DNA from: an uncultured Cardiobacterium sp.
Lineage (GTDB): Bacteria > Pseudomonadota > Gammaproteobacteria > Cardiobacteriales > Cardiobacteriaceae
Assembly (NCBI RefSeq): GCF_938028825.1
Contig: NZ_CALIZP010000094.1
Coordinates: forward strand, 1 to 38,510
Direction: 5' to 3'
DNA length: 38,510 bases
Shown: positions 30,215 through 37,599 of the stretch, one piece after another
Layout: each line of letters opens with the position of its first letter
How positions within the stretch are numbered: position 1 is the first letter of the stretch
Program-made: the position numbers and the translations under genes
The notes under the pieces: model-generated
Database searches by the model: none
Seen by the model: the letters and a program-made list of their open reading frames with translations, nothing else
Told to the model about the DNA's origin: nothing

Positions 30215-33106
30215 CTATGTGTTGTCGGGCAGGGCGTCTGCCAGTGCCGCGAGAGCTGCGGGCAGTCCTGCAGGGGTTTTGCCGCCTGCCTGGGCGAAGT
30301 CAGGGCGGCCACCGCCTTTACCGCCGATATGGGTGGCAAGTTCGCGGATGATGTTGCCGGCGTGCAGGGCTTTTGCCGTTTTGTTGACGCTGACGATCAG
30401 GCGGGCGGTATCGCCGTCCGCGCTGCCGATGACGACGACGTCCGCGCCATGGCGATCGCGCAGCTGGTCGGCGGTGTCGCGCAGGGTGGCGTTATCGAGG
30501 CCGTCGCGTTGCAGGGCGAGGGTTTTCCAGCCCTTGACGGTCTTCACGTCGATACTGCCACCGTCCCCGCCTTGTGCCAGCTGGCGTTTCAGGGTCTGGA
30601 TATCTTTTTCTTGTGCTTTCAGCTGTTGTTGCAGAGCGGCGATGCGTTCTGGCAGGTGTTCGCCGTCGGTTTTCAGCAGGGCGGCGCTTTCTGCGAGCAG
30701 GGCATCGCTGTGTGCAAGATGTTCCAGTGCAGCCAGGCCGCAGACGACTTCGATGCGGCGCACCCCGGCCGAGACGGCCCCTTGCGAGACGACTTTGGCG
30801 ATGCCGATTTCACCCAAGCGGGCGACATGCGTACCGCCGCAGAGTTCGATGGAAAAGCCGTCTTCACCCATGCTGACGACGCGCACCACGTCGCCGTATT
30901 TTTCGCCGAAAAGTGCCATCGCACCTTTTTTCTGCGCGTCGTCACGGCTCATTTGTTCGATGGTCACCGGAGCGTTGCGCAGGATTTGCGCGTTCATCAT
31001 GGTTTCGACGTGGGCGATTTCGTCGGCACTGAGCGGTTTGTCGTGCGAGAAGTCGAAGCGGGTACGGCGTTCGTCCACCAGCGAGCCTTTTTGTTGGACG
31101 TGGGTGCCGAGGGTGCTGCGCAGGGCTTTGTGCAGCAGGTGGGTGGCGGAATGGTGCCGCTTGATGGCGGCGCGGCGATCCACGTCAATTTGGGTTTCTG
31201 CCGCTTCGCCGCTGGTCACGCTGCCTTCGACGACGTGGCCGAAGTGCAGGAAGGCATCGCCCTGTTTCTGCGTGTCTGCGACGGCGAAGATGCCGTTGGC
31301 GGTGCGGATGGTACCAGTATCGCCGACTTGTCCGCCGGATTCGCCGTAGAACGGGGTGCGGTCAAGGACGATAACGCCGTGTTCGCCGCCGAGCAGGCGG
31401 TTGACCGCTGCGCCGTCGGCGAAGATATGCATGATTTGCGCGGTGCCGTGGTCGTGTTCGTAACCTTCAAAGGCGGTTTTGCCGCTCACATCGAGTTTCT
31501 GCGCGGCGTCGAATTTGCCGGCGGCTTTGGCGCGCTCGCGTTGCGCCGCCATTTCCCGCTCAAAGCCGTCGCTGTCGAGTTCGATGCCGAGTTCGCGCGC
31601 CATGTCGGCGGTGAGGTCGTAGGGGAAGCCGTAGGTGTCATAGAGTTTGAAGATGACTTCGCCGGGGATAATCAGCTTGCTGTTTGCGAGGTTATCATTC
31701 AGGTATTGTTCCAGCGCGGCGATGTAGGGGGCGACTTCAGAATCGCTGAATTTGGATTCGTCGCCCAGCACGTCTTCCATATCGATGGTTTTCGTCTCGC
31801 CCTGCGGGGTACGCAGCAGGATTTGTTTGCGGTTTGCCGTTTGCAGGGCGCTAACGTTGAAGGGTTTGCCGTCAGCGGTGTGCAGTTCGATGGTTTTTTG
31901 CGGTCCGTCCAGCGGCAGGAGGGATTCGAGTTTGAGGAATTTCAGGCCGTGCAGCACTTTGTGGAAGACGTTCATGCCGGTGTCCAGCGTTTGCGCAAAG
32001 CGCTCTTCTTCCCGCTTGACGGCTTCGGTGATGCGCGCTTCGGCTTCGACGATTTCCGGATAGGCCTCGCCCATTTCCGCCACCAGCGGTGCGACGAGTT
32101 TGTAGAAGAACGGTTGGTTCTGCCCCAGTTTGTAGCCGTGACGGATGGCGCGGCGCATGATGCGGCGCAGGACGTAGCCGCGTCCTTCGTTGCCGGGCAG
32201 TACGCCATCTACCATCAGGAAAACGGTGGAGCGGATGTGGTCGGCGATGACTTTGAGCGAGGTCTGTTCGAGATCGTCGCAGCCGGTTGCCTCAGCGGCA
32301 GCGGCAATCAGGTTGCGGAAGATGTCGATTTCGTAGTTGGAATGGACGTGCTGCAACACGGCGGCGATGCGTTCCAACCCCATGCCGGTATCGATGGACG
32401 GGCGCGGCAGCGGTTTCATGTTGCCCGCTGCATCCCGCTCGAACTGCATGAAGACGATGTTCCAGATTTCGATGAAGCGGTCACCGTCTTCTTCGGGTGA
32501 GCCGGGTGGGCCGCCCCACACTTCCGGGCCGTGGTCGTAGAAGATTTCCGAGCAGGGGCCGCAGGGGCCGGTGTCACCCATCGCCCAGAAGTTGTCGGAT
32601 TCGTATTTGGCTTTGCCAGGCTTGTCGCCGATGCGGATGATTTTGTTCTCGGGCAGGCCAACGGTGTCGCGCCAGATGGCGTAGGCTTCGTCGTCTTCGT
32701 GATAGACGGTGACGCAGAGTTTTTCCGGCGGCAGCCCGAAGACTTGCGTCAGCAGGTTCCAGGCGAAGGGGATAGCCTGTTCTTTGAAGTAGTCGCCGAA
32801 GCTGAAATTGCCCAGCATTTCAAAGAAGGTGTGATGACGTGCGGTGTAGCCGACGTTTTCCAGGTCGTTGTGCTTGCCGCCGGCGCGCACACAGCGCTGC
32901 GAGGTGGTGGCGCGCTTGTAGTCGCGCGTCTCGCTGCCGGTGAAGATGTCCTTGAACTGCACCATGCCCGCGTTGGTAAAGAGCAGGGTCGGGTCGTTGC
33001 CCGGCACTAGCGAGGAAGAGTGAACGATTTTGTGGCCGTGTTCGGCGAAGTAATCGAGAAAGGCGCGCCGGATGTCGGCGGTAGATGTGGGTCGTTTATG
33101 TGTCAT
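30215..33106 (-). CDS. alaS: Alanyl-tRNA synthetase with a large internal insertion
   Basis: Charges tRNA(Ala) and edits misacylated Ser/Gly. The class II catalytic core is present: ADIRRAFLDYFAEHGH, SSLVPGNDPTLLFTNAGMVQFKDIF (motif 1), TSQRCVRAGGKHNDLENVGYTARHHTFFEMLGNFSFGDYF (motif 2), and the motif 3 block DTGMGLERI. Then come DTYGFPYDLT, the editing domain HHSATHLLHKAL with CGGTH, and the C-Ala domain ending GGKGGGRPDFAQAGG. At 963 residues it is about 87 longer than E. coli AlaRS; the surplus lies at about 392-475, between FAQTLDTGMNVF and IIPGEVIFKLYDTYGFP. The ATG overlaps recX by 11 bases. Confidence 0.96.
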   Translation of the reverse strand: MTHKRPTSTADIRRAFLDYFAEHGHKIVHSSSLVPGNDPTLLFTNAGMVQFKDIFTGSETRDYKRATTSQRCVRAGGKHNDLENVGYTARHHTFFEMLGNFSFGDYFKEQAIPFAWNLLTQVFGLPPEKLCVTVYHEDDEAYAIWRDTVGLPENKIIRIGDKPGKAKYESDNFWAMGDTGPCGPCSEIFYDHGPEVWGGPPGSPEEDGDRFIEIWNIVFMQFERDAAGNMKPLPRPSIDTGMGLERIAAVLQHVHSNYEIDIFRNLIAAAAEATGCDDLEQTSLKVIADHIRSTVFLMVDGVLPGNEGRGYVLRRIMRRAIRHGYKLGQNQPFFYKLVAPLVAEMGEAYPEIVEAEARITEAVKREEERFAQTLDTGMNVFHKVLHGLKFLKLESLLPLDGPQKTIELHTADGKPFNVSALQTANRKQILLRTPQGETKTIDMEDVLGDESKFSDSEVAPYIAALEQYLNDNLANSKLIIPGEVIFKLYDTYGFPYDLTADMARELGIELDSDGFEREMAAQRERAKAAGKFDAAQKLDVSGKTAFEGYEHDHGTAQIMHIFADGAAVNRLLGGEHGVIVLDRTPFYGESGGQVGDTGTIRTANGIFAVADTQKQGDAFLHFGHVVEGSVTSGEAAETQIDVDRRAAIKRHHSATHLLHKALRSTLGTHVQQKGSLVDERRTRFDFSHDKPLSADEIAHVETMMNAQILRNAPVTIEQMSRDDAQKKGAMALFGEKYGDVVRVVSMGEDGFSIELCGGTHVARLGEIGIAKVVSQGAVSAGVRRIEVVCGLAALEHLAHSDALLAESAALLKTDGEHLPERIAALQQQLKAQEKDIQTLKRQLAQGGDGGSIDVKTVKGWKTLALQRDGLDNATLRDTADQLRDRHGADVVVIGSADGDTARLIVSVNKTAKALHAGNIIRELATHIGGKGGGRPDFAQAGGKTPAGLPAALAALADALPDNT
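31682..31933 (-). other. Extra domain inserted in AlaRS (residues about 392-475)
   Basis: Known AlaRS sequences usually have about 20 residues between the F-A-x-T-L helix and the G-x-x-x-F-x-L-Y-D-T-Y-G-F-P motif; here there are about 100. The insert holds two similar units 23 residues apart, KTIELHTADGKPFNVSAL (404-421) and KQILLRTPQGETKTIDMEDV (427-446), followed by a helical segment (SEVAPYIAALEQYLND). Base composition looks like the rest of alaS. Function unknown. Confidence 0.7.
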
Positions 33107-33569
33107 CGTGGGTTGCTTTCATTGCTTGCTGGATGTCGTCGTAGGAAAAACCGCGCTGTGCGAGGAAACGCTGCCGGTTTGCCTTTTCTTTAGCTGTCGT
33201 GGCGGGGGCGCTGTATTTTTTCAGATAGGCACTGCGGGCAGCGCCCGCCCAATCAGCAGCATCGAGAACGTCGCGCAACAGTTCGCCGCTGATGCCGCGC
33301 GCTTCGAGTTCGTGGCGGACTTTAAGCCGCCCCTGCCCGCGCGCCAGGCGGTTGCGGACAAAGGCTTCGGCAAAGCGGGCATCGCTCTGCCAGCCGCGCG
33401 CGGCGAGGGTGTCGAGGACAAGTTCGACGGCGGTGGGGGAAAAACCGTGCAGTTTGGCGACGAGTTCGGCGCGGCTGTGTTCGCGTTGTGCGAGCGCAGT
33501 GAGACAGCGCGCTTCGATAGCGCGCTGTTCGTCGTCAGAATTGGTGAACTCAGAAGGGTTCATCGCCAT
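33096..33569 (-). CDS. recX: Regulatory protein RecX
   Basis: Small helical protein that binds RecA filaments and blocks or shortens them. The 157 residues are built of three-helix repeats: AIEARCLTALAQREHSRAELVAKL, VLDTLAARGWQSDARFAEAFVRNRLARGQGRLKVRHELEARGI, and a third near the end (RQRFLAQRGFSYDDIQQAMK). The Y/F-x-x-x-x-L-A-x-R-x-x-S and G-x-x-x-I/V-x-x-x-L patterns fit RecX. It overlaps the 3' end of recA by about 20 bases and alaS by 11, so expression is translationally coupled. ATG 33563 (two codons later) is an equally possible start. Confidence 0.9.
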   Translation of the reverse strand: MAMNPSEFTNSDDEQRAIEARCLTALAQREHSRAELVAKLHGFSPTAVELVLDTLAARGWQSDARFAEAFVRNRLARGQGRLKVRHELEARGISGELLRDVLDAADWAGAARSAYLKKYSAPATTAKEKANRQRFLAQRGFSYDDIQQAMKATHDDT

Positions 33570-34638
33570 CGGTCAAAGACGGCTGGGCATTCTCGCCGTC
33601 ATCACCCTGGCCGCTGCTGACTGGCAGTTCGGCGTCGCTGTTGCCAATGTAGTATTCGCGGATTTTCGCCTCGATTTCGGTGGCGAGCTCCGGTTTTTCT
33701 TTGAGGAAGGCGCGGACTTTTTCCTTGCCCTGACCAATTTTTTCGCCGCCGTAACTGTACCAGGCACCGGATTTCTGGATGACGTCAATGGCGACGCCAA
33801 GATCAATGATTTCGCCGAGGCGGGAAATGCCTTCGCCGTAGAGGATTTCAAATTCGGCCTGCTTGAACGGCGGCGCGACTTTGTTTTTCACCACTTTAAC
33901 CCGCGTCTGGTTGCCGATCACTTCGTCGCCGTCTTTGAGGGATCCGATGCGGCGGATATCGAGGCGCACCGAGGCATAGAATTTGAGGGCGTTACCGCCG
34001 GTAGTGGTTTCCGGCGAGCCAAACATCACGCCGATTTTCATGCGGATCTGGTTGATAAAGATGACCAGGGTATTGGTGCGCTTGATGTTCGCGGTCAGTT
34101 TGCGCAGTGCCTGGCTCATCAGGCGGGCTTGCAGGCCGACGTGTGAATCGCCCATGTCGCCTTCGATTTCCGCCTTCGGGGTGAGCGCGGCGACCGAGTC
34201 CACCACCACCACGTCAAACGCGCCGGAGCGCACCAGTGCATCGGTGATTTCCAGCGCCTGTTCGCCGGTGTCCGGCTGGGTGATGTAGAGGTTGTCGGTA
34301 TCGACGCCGAGTTTGCGCGCGTAAATCGGGTCAAGGGCGTGTTCAGCGTCAATAAAGGCTGTCGTGCCGCCCGCTTTTTGCGCTTCGGCGATGACTTGCA
34401 GGGTCAGCGTGGTTTTACCCGACGATTCCGGGCCGTAGATTTCGACAATCCGGCCACGCGGCAGGCCGCCGATGCCGAGGGCAATGTCGAGGCCGAGCGA
34501 GCCGGTTGAGATGGCCTGAATGTCGAGCGCGGCACTCTGGTCGCCGAGACGCATCACCGTGCCTTTGCCGAAAGTTTTGTCAAGCTGTGCCAGCACGGCG
34601 GCGAGCGCCTTTTGCTGTTCTTCTGTCTGTTTCGCCAT
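33550..34638 (-). CDS. recA: Recombinase RecA
   Basis: Strand-exchange ATPase of homologous recombination and coprotease for LexA. The 362 residues (E. coli 353) show Walker A GPESSGKTTL, E-motif IDAEHALD, Walker B VVVVDSVAALTP, loop 1 EIEGDMGDSHVGLQARLMSQALRKL, and loop 2 NQIRMKIGVMFGSPETTTGGNALKFYAS. The C-terminal tail is acidic (DDGENAQPSLTDGDEPF), as expected. It begins 21 bp after the stop of the TPR gene. No CTGT-N8-ACAG-like box is visible in that gap or the preceding 3' end, so SOS control may act from the promoter before the TPR gene. Confidence 0.98.
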   Translation of the reverse strand: MAKQTEEQQKALAAVLAQLDKTFGKGTVMRLGDQSAALDIQAISTGSLGLDIALGIGGLPRGRIVEIYGPESSGKTTLTLQVIAEAQKAGGTTAFIDAEHALDPIYARKLGVDTDNLYITQPDTGEQALEITDALVRSGAFDVVVVDSVAALTPKAEIEGDMGDSHVGLQARLMSQALRKLTANIKRTNTLVIFINQIRMKIGVMFGSPETTTGGNALKFYASVRLDIRRIGSLKDGDEVIGNQTRVKVVKNKVAPPFKQAEFEILYGEGISRLGEIIDLGVAIDVIQKSGAWYSYGGEKIGQGKEKVRAFLKEKPELATEIEAKIREYYIGNSDAELPVSSGQGDDGENAQPSLTDGDEPF

Positions 34639-34659
34639 AAAAATCCGATAGTTTTCAAG

Positions 34660-35820
34660 TTACTGCATGGCCTTCAAGGCCTCTAATTTGCGCGCAATCA
34701 TAGCATTGTCAGGGGTCGCTTTCAGTGCCTTTTCGTACTCGGCCTGCGCCATTTGCACGTAGAGACGGGCGAGGTTGACCCGTGCCGAGTTGTGCTCCGG
34801 ATGTTTCAACAACACGTCGCGCAGCGCCAGTTCCGCAGCGGGCAAATCGCCGCGCCCCGCGTAAATCACCGCCAGGGCGTTACCCGGCTGCGGCAGGTCG
34901 GGGAAATTGGCCTGCATCATCTTGTACCAGCGTTCGGCTTCCTCGCCACGCCCCAGTTGCATCAGCACCAGCCCTTTCAGGTAGGCGGCGCGGCTATCCT
35001 GCGGATTGGTAGCAAGACGACTTTCCAGTTGGCGCAGGGCACCGCGCGGGTTGCCGTTTTCTGCCATTGACTGCGCTTGCGCGTAACCTGCCCACGGCGG
35101 ATCAGCTTCTTCTTCGGCAGCGGTCGGCGGCGGGGTGGCGGGCACAAGCGGCTGCACCTCGCCGACGGCGGGCACGGCAGGCGTTTGCGGATTGGCATCA
35201 TTCTCCGCCGCTTCCGCTAGTGTTTTTTCGTCCGGCGGCGGGGCGGACGGCGGCGCAGCGGCGGCAGGCGGTTCTTCTTTCTTTTCTTCGGCGGCGGGTT
35301 TGTCTGCGGCAGCGGTTTTTTCCCCACTTGCGGCAGGCGGCGGCGCTCCCCCGCCGGCGGCAGGCGGCGGTGTTTTGCCGTCCGCGTCGGGATTGTCTGC
35401 CGCTGCGGGCGGGGTTTCCGCCTTTTCCCCTGCGGCGGCGGGTTTCTTCTTCGCCGTCTTCTTGTTTTTGCCTTTCTTGCCGTCCTTCTTCGCCCCGGCG
35501 GGCTGTTCTGCCGCCGCTTCTGCGGCGGGCGGCGTTTCTTCCGCCGGAGGCGGCGGGTTCTTCGATTCGTCCTTCAACACCACCACCGGAATATCGGCGG
35601 GCAGGTCATCCGCCGGGGCGGTGAGCGCTTCGGCTTTCTTTTCCTGACCGGGCGGGTGCGCGCGCGCGGACAGCTGCGGCAGGCCGCCGTCGCCCTGCCG
35701 CGACCGCGCCAGCGCCGCTTCCGGCGTCAAGGTATCGCCCTGCACCGGCAATAACGCCACCGGCGGCTCGTTCTGTGCCCACAACGGCGCGGATAACAAC
35801 AGCAACCATAATTTTTTCAT
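34660..35820 (-). CDS. Exported TPR protein with a Pro/Ala/Lys-rich linker
   Basis: A 386-residue protein of unknown function. It has a Sec signal (KKLWLLLLSAPLWAQ), then a long low-complexity region (about 60-235) of Pro, Ala, Lys, Glu and Gly, including the highly basic KKDGKKGKNKKTAKKK. The C-terminal third has three tetratricopeptide repeats (about 255-385: YAQAQSMAENGNPRGALRQLESRLATNP, RAAYLKGLVLMQLGRGEEAERWYKMM, ALAVIYAGRGDLPAAELALRDVLLKHPEH, RVNLARLYVQMAQAEYEKALKATPDN). Such proteins often scaffold envelope complexes. ATG 35820 is preferred over the adjacent upstream GTG because GAGG lies seven bases before it. recA follows 21 bp downstream. Confidence 0.75.
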   Translation of the reverse strand: MKKLWLLLLSAPLWAQNEPPVALLPVQGDTLTPEAALARSRQGDGGLPQLSARAHPPGQEKKAEALTAPADDLPADIPVVVLKDESKNPPPPAEETPPAAEAAAEQPAGAKKDGKKGKNKKTAKKKPAAAGEKAETPPAAADNPDADGKTPPPAAGGGAPPPAASGEKTAAADKPAAEEKKEEPPAAAAPPSAPPPDEKTLAEAAENDANPQTPAVPAVGEVQPLVPATPPPTAAEEEADPPWAGYAQAQSMAENGNPRGALRQLESRLATNPQDSRAAYLKGLVLMQLGRGEEAERWYKMMQANFPDLPQPGNALAVIYAGRGDLPAAELALRDVLLKHPEHNSARVNLARLYVQMAQAEYEKALKATPDNAMIARKLEALKAMQ

Positions 35821-35829
35821 CACAATCCT

Positions 35830-35845
35830 CTGTCATATATGAAAG
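35830..35845. promoter_or_regulatory. LexA-like (SOS) box overlapping the -10 region
   Basis: CTGTCATATATGAAAG matches the CTGT-N8-ACAG core of gammaproteobacterial LexA boxes at 7 of 8 positions, with a self-complementary AT-rich centre (TCATATATGA). It overlaps the -10 hexamer of the promoter 5' of the TPR-recA genes, an effective place for repression. Confidence 0.5.
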
Positions 35846-35862
35846 ACGCCCAAGCGGGACAA
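35834..35862 (-). promoter_or_regulatory. Probable promoter of the TPR-recA-recX-alaS-lysC unit
   Basis: Minus strand: TTGTCC (plus 35857-35862), 17-bp spacer, TATATG (35834-35839). Each hexamer fits consensus at 4 of 6 positions. The -35 hexamer lies inside the first copy of the 34-bp tandem repeat. The leader would be very short with AGAGG directly in it. Confidence 0.45.
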
Positions 35863-36034
35863 ACACTGGGCTCGTGCCACCCGCCAAGCAAGATAAACAC
35901 TGGGTTCGTGCCGCCCGCCAAGCGGGATAAACACTGGGCTCGCGCCGCCCGCCAAGCGGGACAAACACTGGGCTCGCGCCACCCGCCAAGCGAGACAAAC
36001 ACTGGGCTCGCGTCCCCATCAAGCGGGATAATCA
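35851..36034. repeat. 34-bp tandem repeat (VNTR), five full copies plus a partial
   Basis: Copies begin with CAAGC at 35851, 35885, 35919, 35953 and 35987 at exact 34-bp spacing, with a sixth, truncated copy at 36020. Unit pattern: CAAGCGGGAYAAACACTGGG, then CTCGYGCCRCCCGC. Copy-to-copy differences are few (mostly C/T and A/G). GCGGG near the start and CCCGC at the end of each unit can pair. Because 34 is not a multiple of 3, no frame is conserved, so it is non-coding. It fills the space between the ABC permease and the TPR gene. Confidence 0.92.
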
Positions 36035-36040
36035 CAGCCT

Positions 36041-36838
36041 TCATTCCCGCCAGCGCAACACCCGCCGCTCAATCACCCCCAGCAACCACGACAGCACGAT
36101 GCCCAAGAGGGCGAGCAGCGTGACCCCCGCCAGCAGCTGATCCATCTGATAAAGCGCGCCGGCACTCGCGATATACGCGCCGATGCCGCTTTCCGCATTC
36201 ATCATCTCGGCGACCACCAGCATGGTGATGGCAATCGACACCGAAATGCGGAAGCCGGCAAAAATCCCCGGCATCGCGCCGGGCAGAATGATACTGCGGA
36301 TGACCGCCGCCTGCGGCAGCCCAAACGACTGCCCCATGCGAATCAGACCGCGATCCACATTATCGACCGCCGCATACGTCGCAATCACCGTCGGGAACAA
36401 TGTGCCAATCAGAATCGTCGCCACCTTCGAACCCTCGTCGATGCCGAACCACACCAGAAACAGCGGCAGCAGCGCAATCTTCGGCACGGGAAACAGCGCC
36501 GAGACCAGCGGCAGCAGCGTGCCGCGCGCGACCCGCCACAGACCGATCAACAAGCCGATGGCGACGCCGAGCAGCGTCCCCAGTCCCCAGCCGATGGCGA
36601 GACGGCGCACACTCGCCCACAAGTGTTCCCACAGCAGCCCGGAAACGAGCAACTGTTTGAGCTGCACCACAATCTCCGAGGGCGACGCGATAAAAGCGCG
36701 GCTGATCCAGCCGAGGCGCACCGCCGTCTCCCAAAACACCAGCAACACGGCAAACACCAGCCAGCCCTGCCAGCGCGGCGCCTTGCCGCCAAACGCGCGG
36801 GTGCGCAGCGGCACCGCAATCCGGTTCACCGTATTCAT
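36041..36838 (-). CDS. ABC transporter permease, SsuC/TauC-type
   Basis: A 265-residue inner-membrane permease with about six helices. The N-terminal FAVLLVFWETAVRLGWISRAFIASPSEIVVQL segment and the cytoplasmic coupling loop MGQSFGLPQAAVIRSIILPGAMPGIFAGFRIS (EAA-like) are typical of the BPD_transp_1 permeases for sulfonate, taurine, nitrate or pyrimidine-precursor imports. The ending EMMNAESGIGAYIASAGALYQMDQLLAGV fits the SsuC/TauC type. It is last in a three-gene importer (binding protein-ATPase-permease) on the minus strand and overlaps the ATPase gene by 4 bases. No terminator is visible between it and the tandem repeat. Confidence 0.88.
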   Translation of the reverse strand: MNTVNRIAVPLRTRAFGGKAPRWQGWLVFAVLLVFWETAVRLGWISRAFIASPSEIVVQLKQLLVSGLLWEHLWASVRRLAIGWGLGTLLGVAIGLLIGLWRVARGTLLPLVSALFPVPKIALLPLFLVWFGIDEGSKVATILIGTLFPTVIATYAAVDNVDRGLIRMGQSFGLPQAAVIRSIILPGAMPGIFAGFRISVSIAITMLVVAEMMNAESGIGAYIASAGALYQMDQLLAGVTLLALLGIVLSWLLGVIERRVLRWRE

Positions 36839-37599
36839 GCCTCCAACTCCCGCTCGGCGGCGCGAGCCTCATCGCGCATCAACGCCCACAAGCGCTCTTC
36901 CACATCCAGCAACACAGGATCCCGCTCATCGCGCGCATCCAGCGGCATATCCAGCGAGACCACCTCGCGCACCCGTCCAGGGCGGCGCGACAACACCACC
37001 ACCTTGTGTCCCAGCCGCACCGCCTCGCGCAAATTATGCGTCACATACGCCGCCGAAAACGGCGCGGCCAGCCACAGGCGGACAAAATCATCGAGCAGCA
37101 AATCCTTCGTCTGACTATCCAGCGCCGAGAGCGGCTCATCGAGCAGCATCACCGCCGGATTGACCGCCAGCGCGCGCGCAATCGCCACCCGCTGCCGCAT
37201 CCCGCCGGAAAGCTGGCGAATCCAGGCATGGGCAAACTCGCTGAGCTGCGTGCGCGCCAGCACATCGCGCACCCGCTCGCGCCGCTCCGCTTTCGAGAGC
37301 GGATGATGCGCCAGCACCAACTCCACATTCTCCGCCACCGTGCGCCACGGCAGCAGGGCAAAATCCTGAAAAACGAACGTCAGCGGGTTGAGCGACGCGG
37401 CAGGCGGTTCACCTTCCAGCCACACCACGCCCGCATCCGGCGCTTCCAGTCCACCCAGAAAACGCAGCAGCGTCGATTTCCCGCAACCGGACGGGCCGAT
37501 GATGCAGACAATCTCGCCCGCCGCAATCGCAAACGACACATCCTGCAACACCAGCCGCCCGTGATAACGGTGCGACACATCATCGACCAGCAGACGCAT
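36835..37599 (-). CDS. ABC transporter ATP-binding protein, SsuB/TauB-type
   Basis: Cytoplasmic ATPase of the importer. The 254 residues hold Walker A GPSGCGKST (35-43), Q-loop FVFQDFALLPWRTVAENV, signature LSGGMRQR (129-136), Walker B VMLLDEPLSALD (149-160), and a switch His in YVTHNLREAVRL. The LLPWRTVAENV and LSGGMRQRVAIARAL wording is characteristic of nitrate/sulfonate/taurine-type ATPases. It starts at the TGATG junction with the binding-protein gene (one-base overlap) and overlaps the permease by 4 bases. Confidence 0.93.
   Translation of the reverse strand: MRLLVDDVSHRYHGRLVLQDVSFAIAAGEIVCIIGPSGCGKSTLLRFLGGLEAPDAGVVWLEGEPPAASLNPLTFVFQDFALLPWRTVAENVELVLAHHPLSKAERRERVRDVLARTQLSEFAHAWIRQLSGGMRQRVAIARALAVNPAVMLLDEPLSALDSQTKDLLLDDFVRLWLAAPFSAAYVTHNLREAVRLGHKVVVLSRRPGRVREVVSLDMPLDARDERDPVLLDVEERLWALMRDEARAAERELEA

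Noticed and set aside
29951..32500. 849-codon plus-strand frame opposite alaS/lysC
   Set aside because: Antisense shadow of alaS and lysC; no domain is recognisable and no ribosome-binding site.
34639..34659. LexA box directly before recA
   Set aside because: No CTG-N10-CAG or close variant is present in the 21-bp gap.
35851..36034. CRISPR array
   Set aside because: The 34-bp units are directly adjacent with no variable spacers and there are no cas genes.
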